Made by a program: the position numbers and the translations under genes
Notes under the pieces: generated by a model
What the model saw: the letters and a program-made list of their open reading frames with translations, nothing else
Databases searched by the model: none
What the model was told of the DNA's origin: nothing
Assembly: GCF_000152845.1 (NCBI RefSeq)
Contig: NZ_CH902584.1
Location: 1,538,886-1,602,885 of the forward strand
DNA length: 64,000 nt
Source of the DNA: Roseovarius sp. 217
GTDB lineage: Bacteria; Pseudomonadota; Alphaproteobacteria; Rhodobacterales; Rhodobacteraceae
Reading direction: 5' to 3'
Part shown: one piece after another, positions 63,630 to 64,000 of the stretch
Layout: every line of letters starts with the position of its first letter
Numbering within the stretch: the first letter of the stretch is position 1

Positions 63630-63917
63630 TCAGCCGTTCACGCTGTCCTTGAGTGCCTTGGCGATGGTCATCTTCACCACCTTGTCGGCCTCTTTCTTCA
63701 TCTGCTCGCCGGTGGCGGGATTGCGCACCATGCGCTCGGGGCGCTCGCGGCAATAGATCTTGCCAATGCCCGGCAGGGTCACGGCACCACCGGCGGAAAC
63801 TTCGCGGGTGATGATCGCAATCACCGAATCCAGCGCCGCGCCTGCGGTCTTCTTGTCACTGCCCATTTCATCGGCCAGTGCGGCCACGAGTTGGGTCTTG
63901 GTCATGGGTTTTGCCAT
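63630..63917 (-). CDS. hup: HU family DNA-binding protein
   Basis: 95 residues. It has the HU layout MTKTQLVAALADEMGSDKKTAGAALDSVIAIITREVSAGGAVTLPGIGKI, but the DNA-clamping arm is changed (YCRERPERMVRNPATGEQM). The RNPATGE signature is complete. The start at 63917 has AAGGAGA spaced about 9 bases. HU bends DNA and organises the nucleoid. Confidence 0.92.
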   Translation of the reverse strand: MAKPMTKTQLVAALADEMGSDKKTAGAALDSVIAIITREVSAGGAVTLPGIGKIYCRERPERMVRNPATGEQMKKEADKVVKMTIAKALKDSVNG

Positions 63918-64000
63918 TTTATGGTCTCCTTGCAACTGCCCTTCTCTTGGGCCTCATGCGCGTGATTTAACGCTATGATGTGGTTAAACACAACGCCTAG

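Overview
The window looks like chromosomal DNA of an alphaproteobacterium of the order Rhodobacterales, Roseobacter group. GC is high. The gene families are typical of that group: TRAP transport of organosulfonates, taurine uptake, PHB synthesis, COQ9, a DUF2794 protein and a Hint-domain protein. The control sites also fit: a LexA box of the alphaproteobacterial form GAAC-N7-GAAC before imuB, and an Irr (ICE) box before mbfA. The genus cannot be fixed from the sequence. I found no rRNA, tRNA, CRISPR array, complete insertion sequence or prophage.

Layout. 1-6 kb: PotABCD-type ABC importer (ATPase cut by the window edge) and a GMC oxidoreductase, facing a TetR regulator. 6.6-8.3 kb: a 52-residue secreted peptide gene, clustered dyads, and the iron exporter mbfA with an Irr box. 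8.6-14.3 kb: AEC permease, then glutathione-dependent formaldehyde oxidation (fghA, frmA) with transhydrogenase sthA and glutathione transferase yghU. 14.4-18.6 kb: I78 inhibitor lipoprotein, a 142-bp inverted-repeat element, SOS-controlled imuB without imuA or dnaE2 beside it, DUF2794, tag and an EAL phosphodiesterase. 18.7-20.8 kb: phaA and phaB. 20.9-29.9 kb: a probable dihydroxypropanesulfonate (DHPS) catabolic locus: divergent LacI regulator, small membrane protein, TRAP transporter, hpsN, hpsO, hpsP, a universal stress protein and an FMN-dependent hydroxyacid dehydrogenase. 30-34.6 kb: outer-membrane protein, small Cys/His protein, Hint protein, Lrp regulator, trxB. 34.7-39.7 kb: tauABC and divergent tpa for taurine. 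39.8-45 kb: HupE/UreJ protein, HTH protein, KAS III-like enzyme, arfB, MATE pump and two thioesterases. 45-53.6 kb: two MerR regulators and a beta-oxidation operon. 53.7-64 kb: carbonic anhydrase, M17 peptidase, NlpC/P60, ureohydrolase, rlmN, an amidoligase plus class I amidotransferase-like pair, rpsU, COQ9, quinone oxidoreductase and HU.

Together these genes describe a marine heterotroph that takes up organic sulfur and nitrogen compounds, detoxifies formaldehyde through glutathione, stores carbon as PHB and exports iron under Irr control. The least explained items are the amidoligase/amidotransferase pair, the FMN dehydrogenase closing the DHPS operon, the inverted-repeat element before imuB and a 40-bp dyad between tauA and tpa. 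One caution concerns 35.0-40.8 kb. Three genes there (tauC, tpa and an HTH gene) each carry one or more apparent single-base losses in short homopolymers, best read as consensus errors until the bases are checked.
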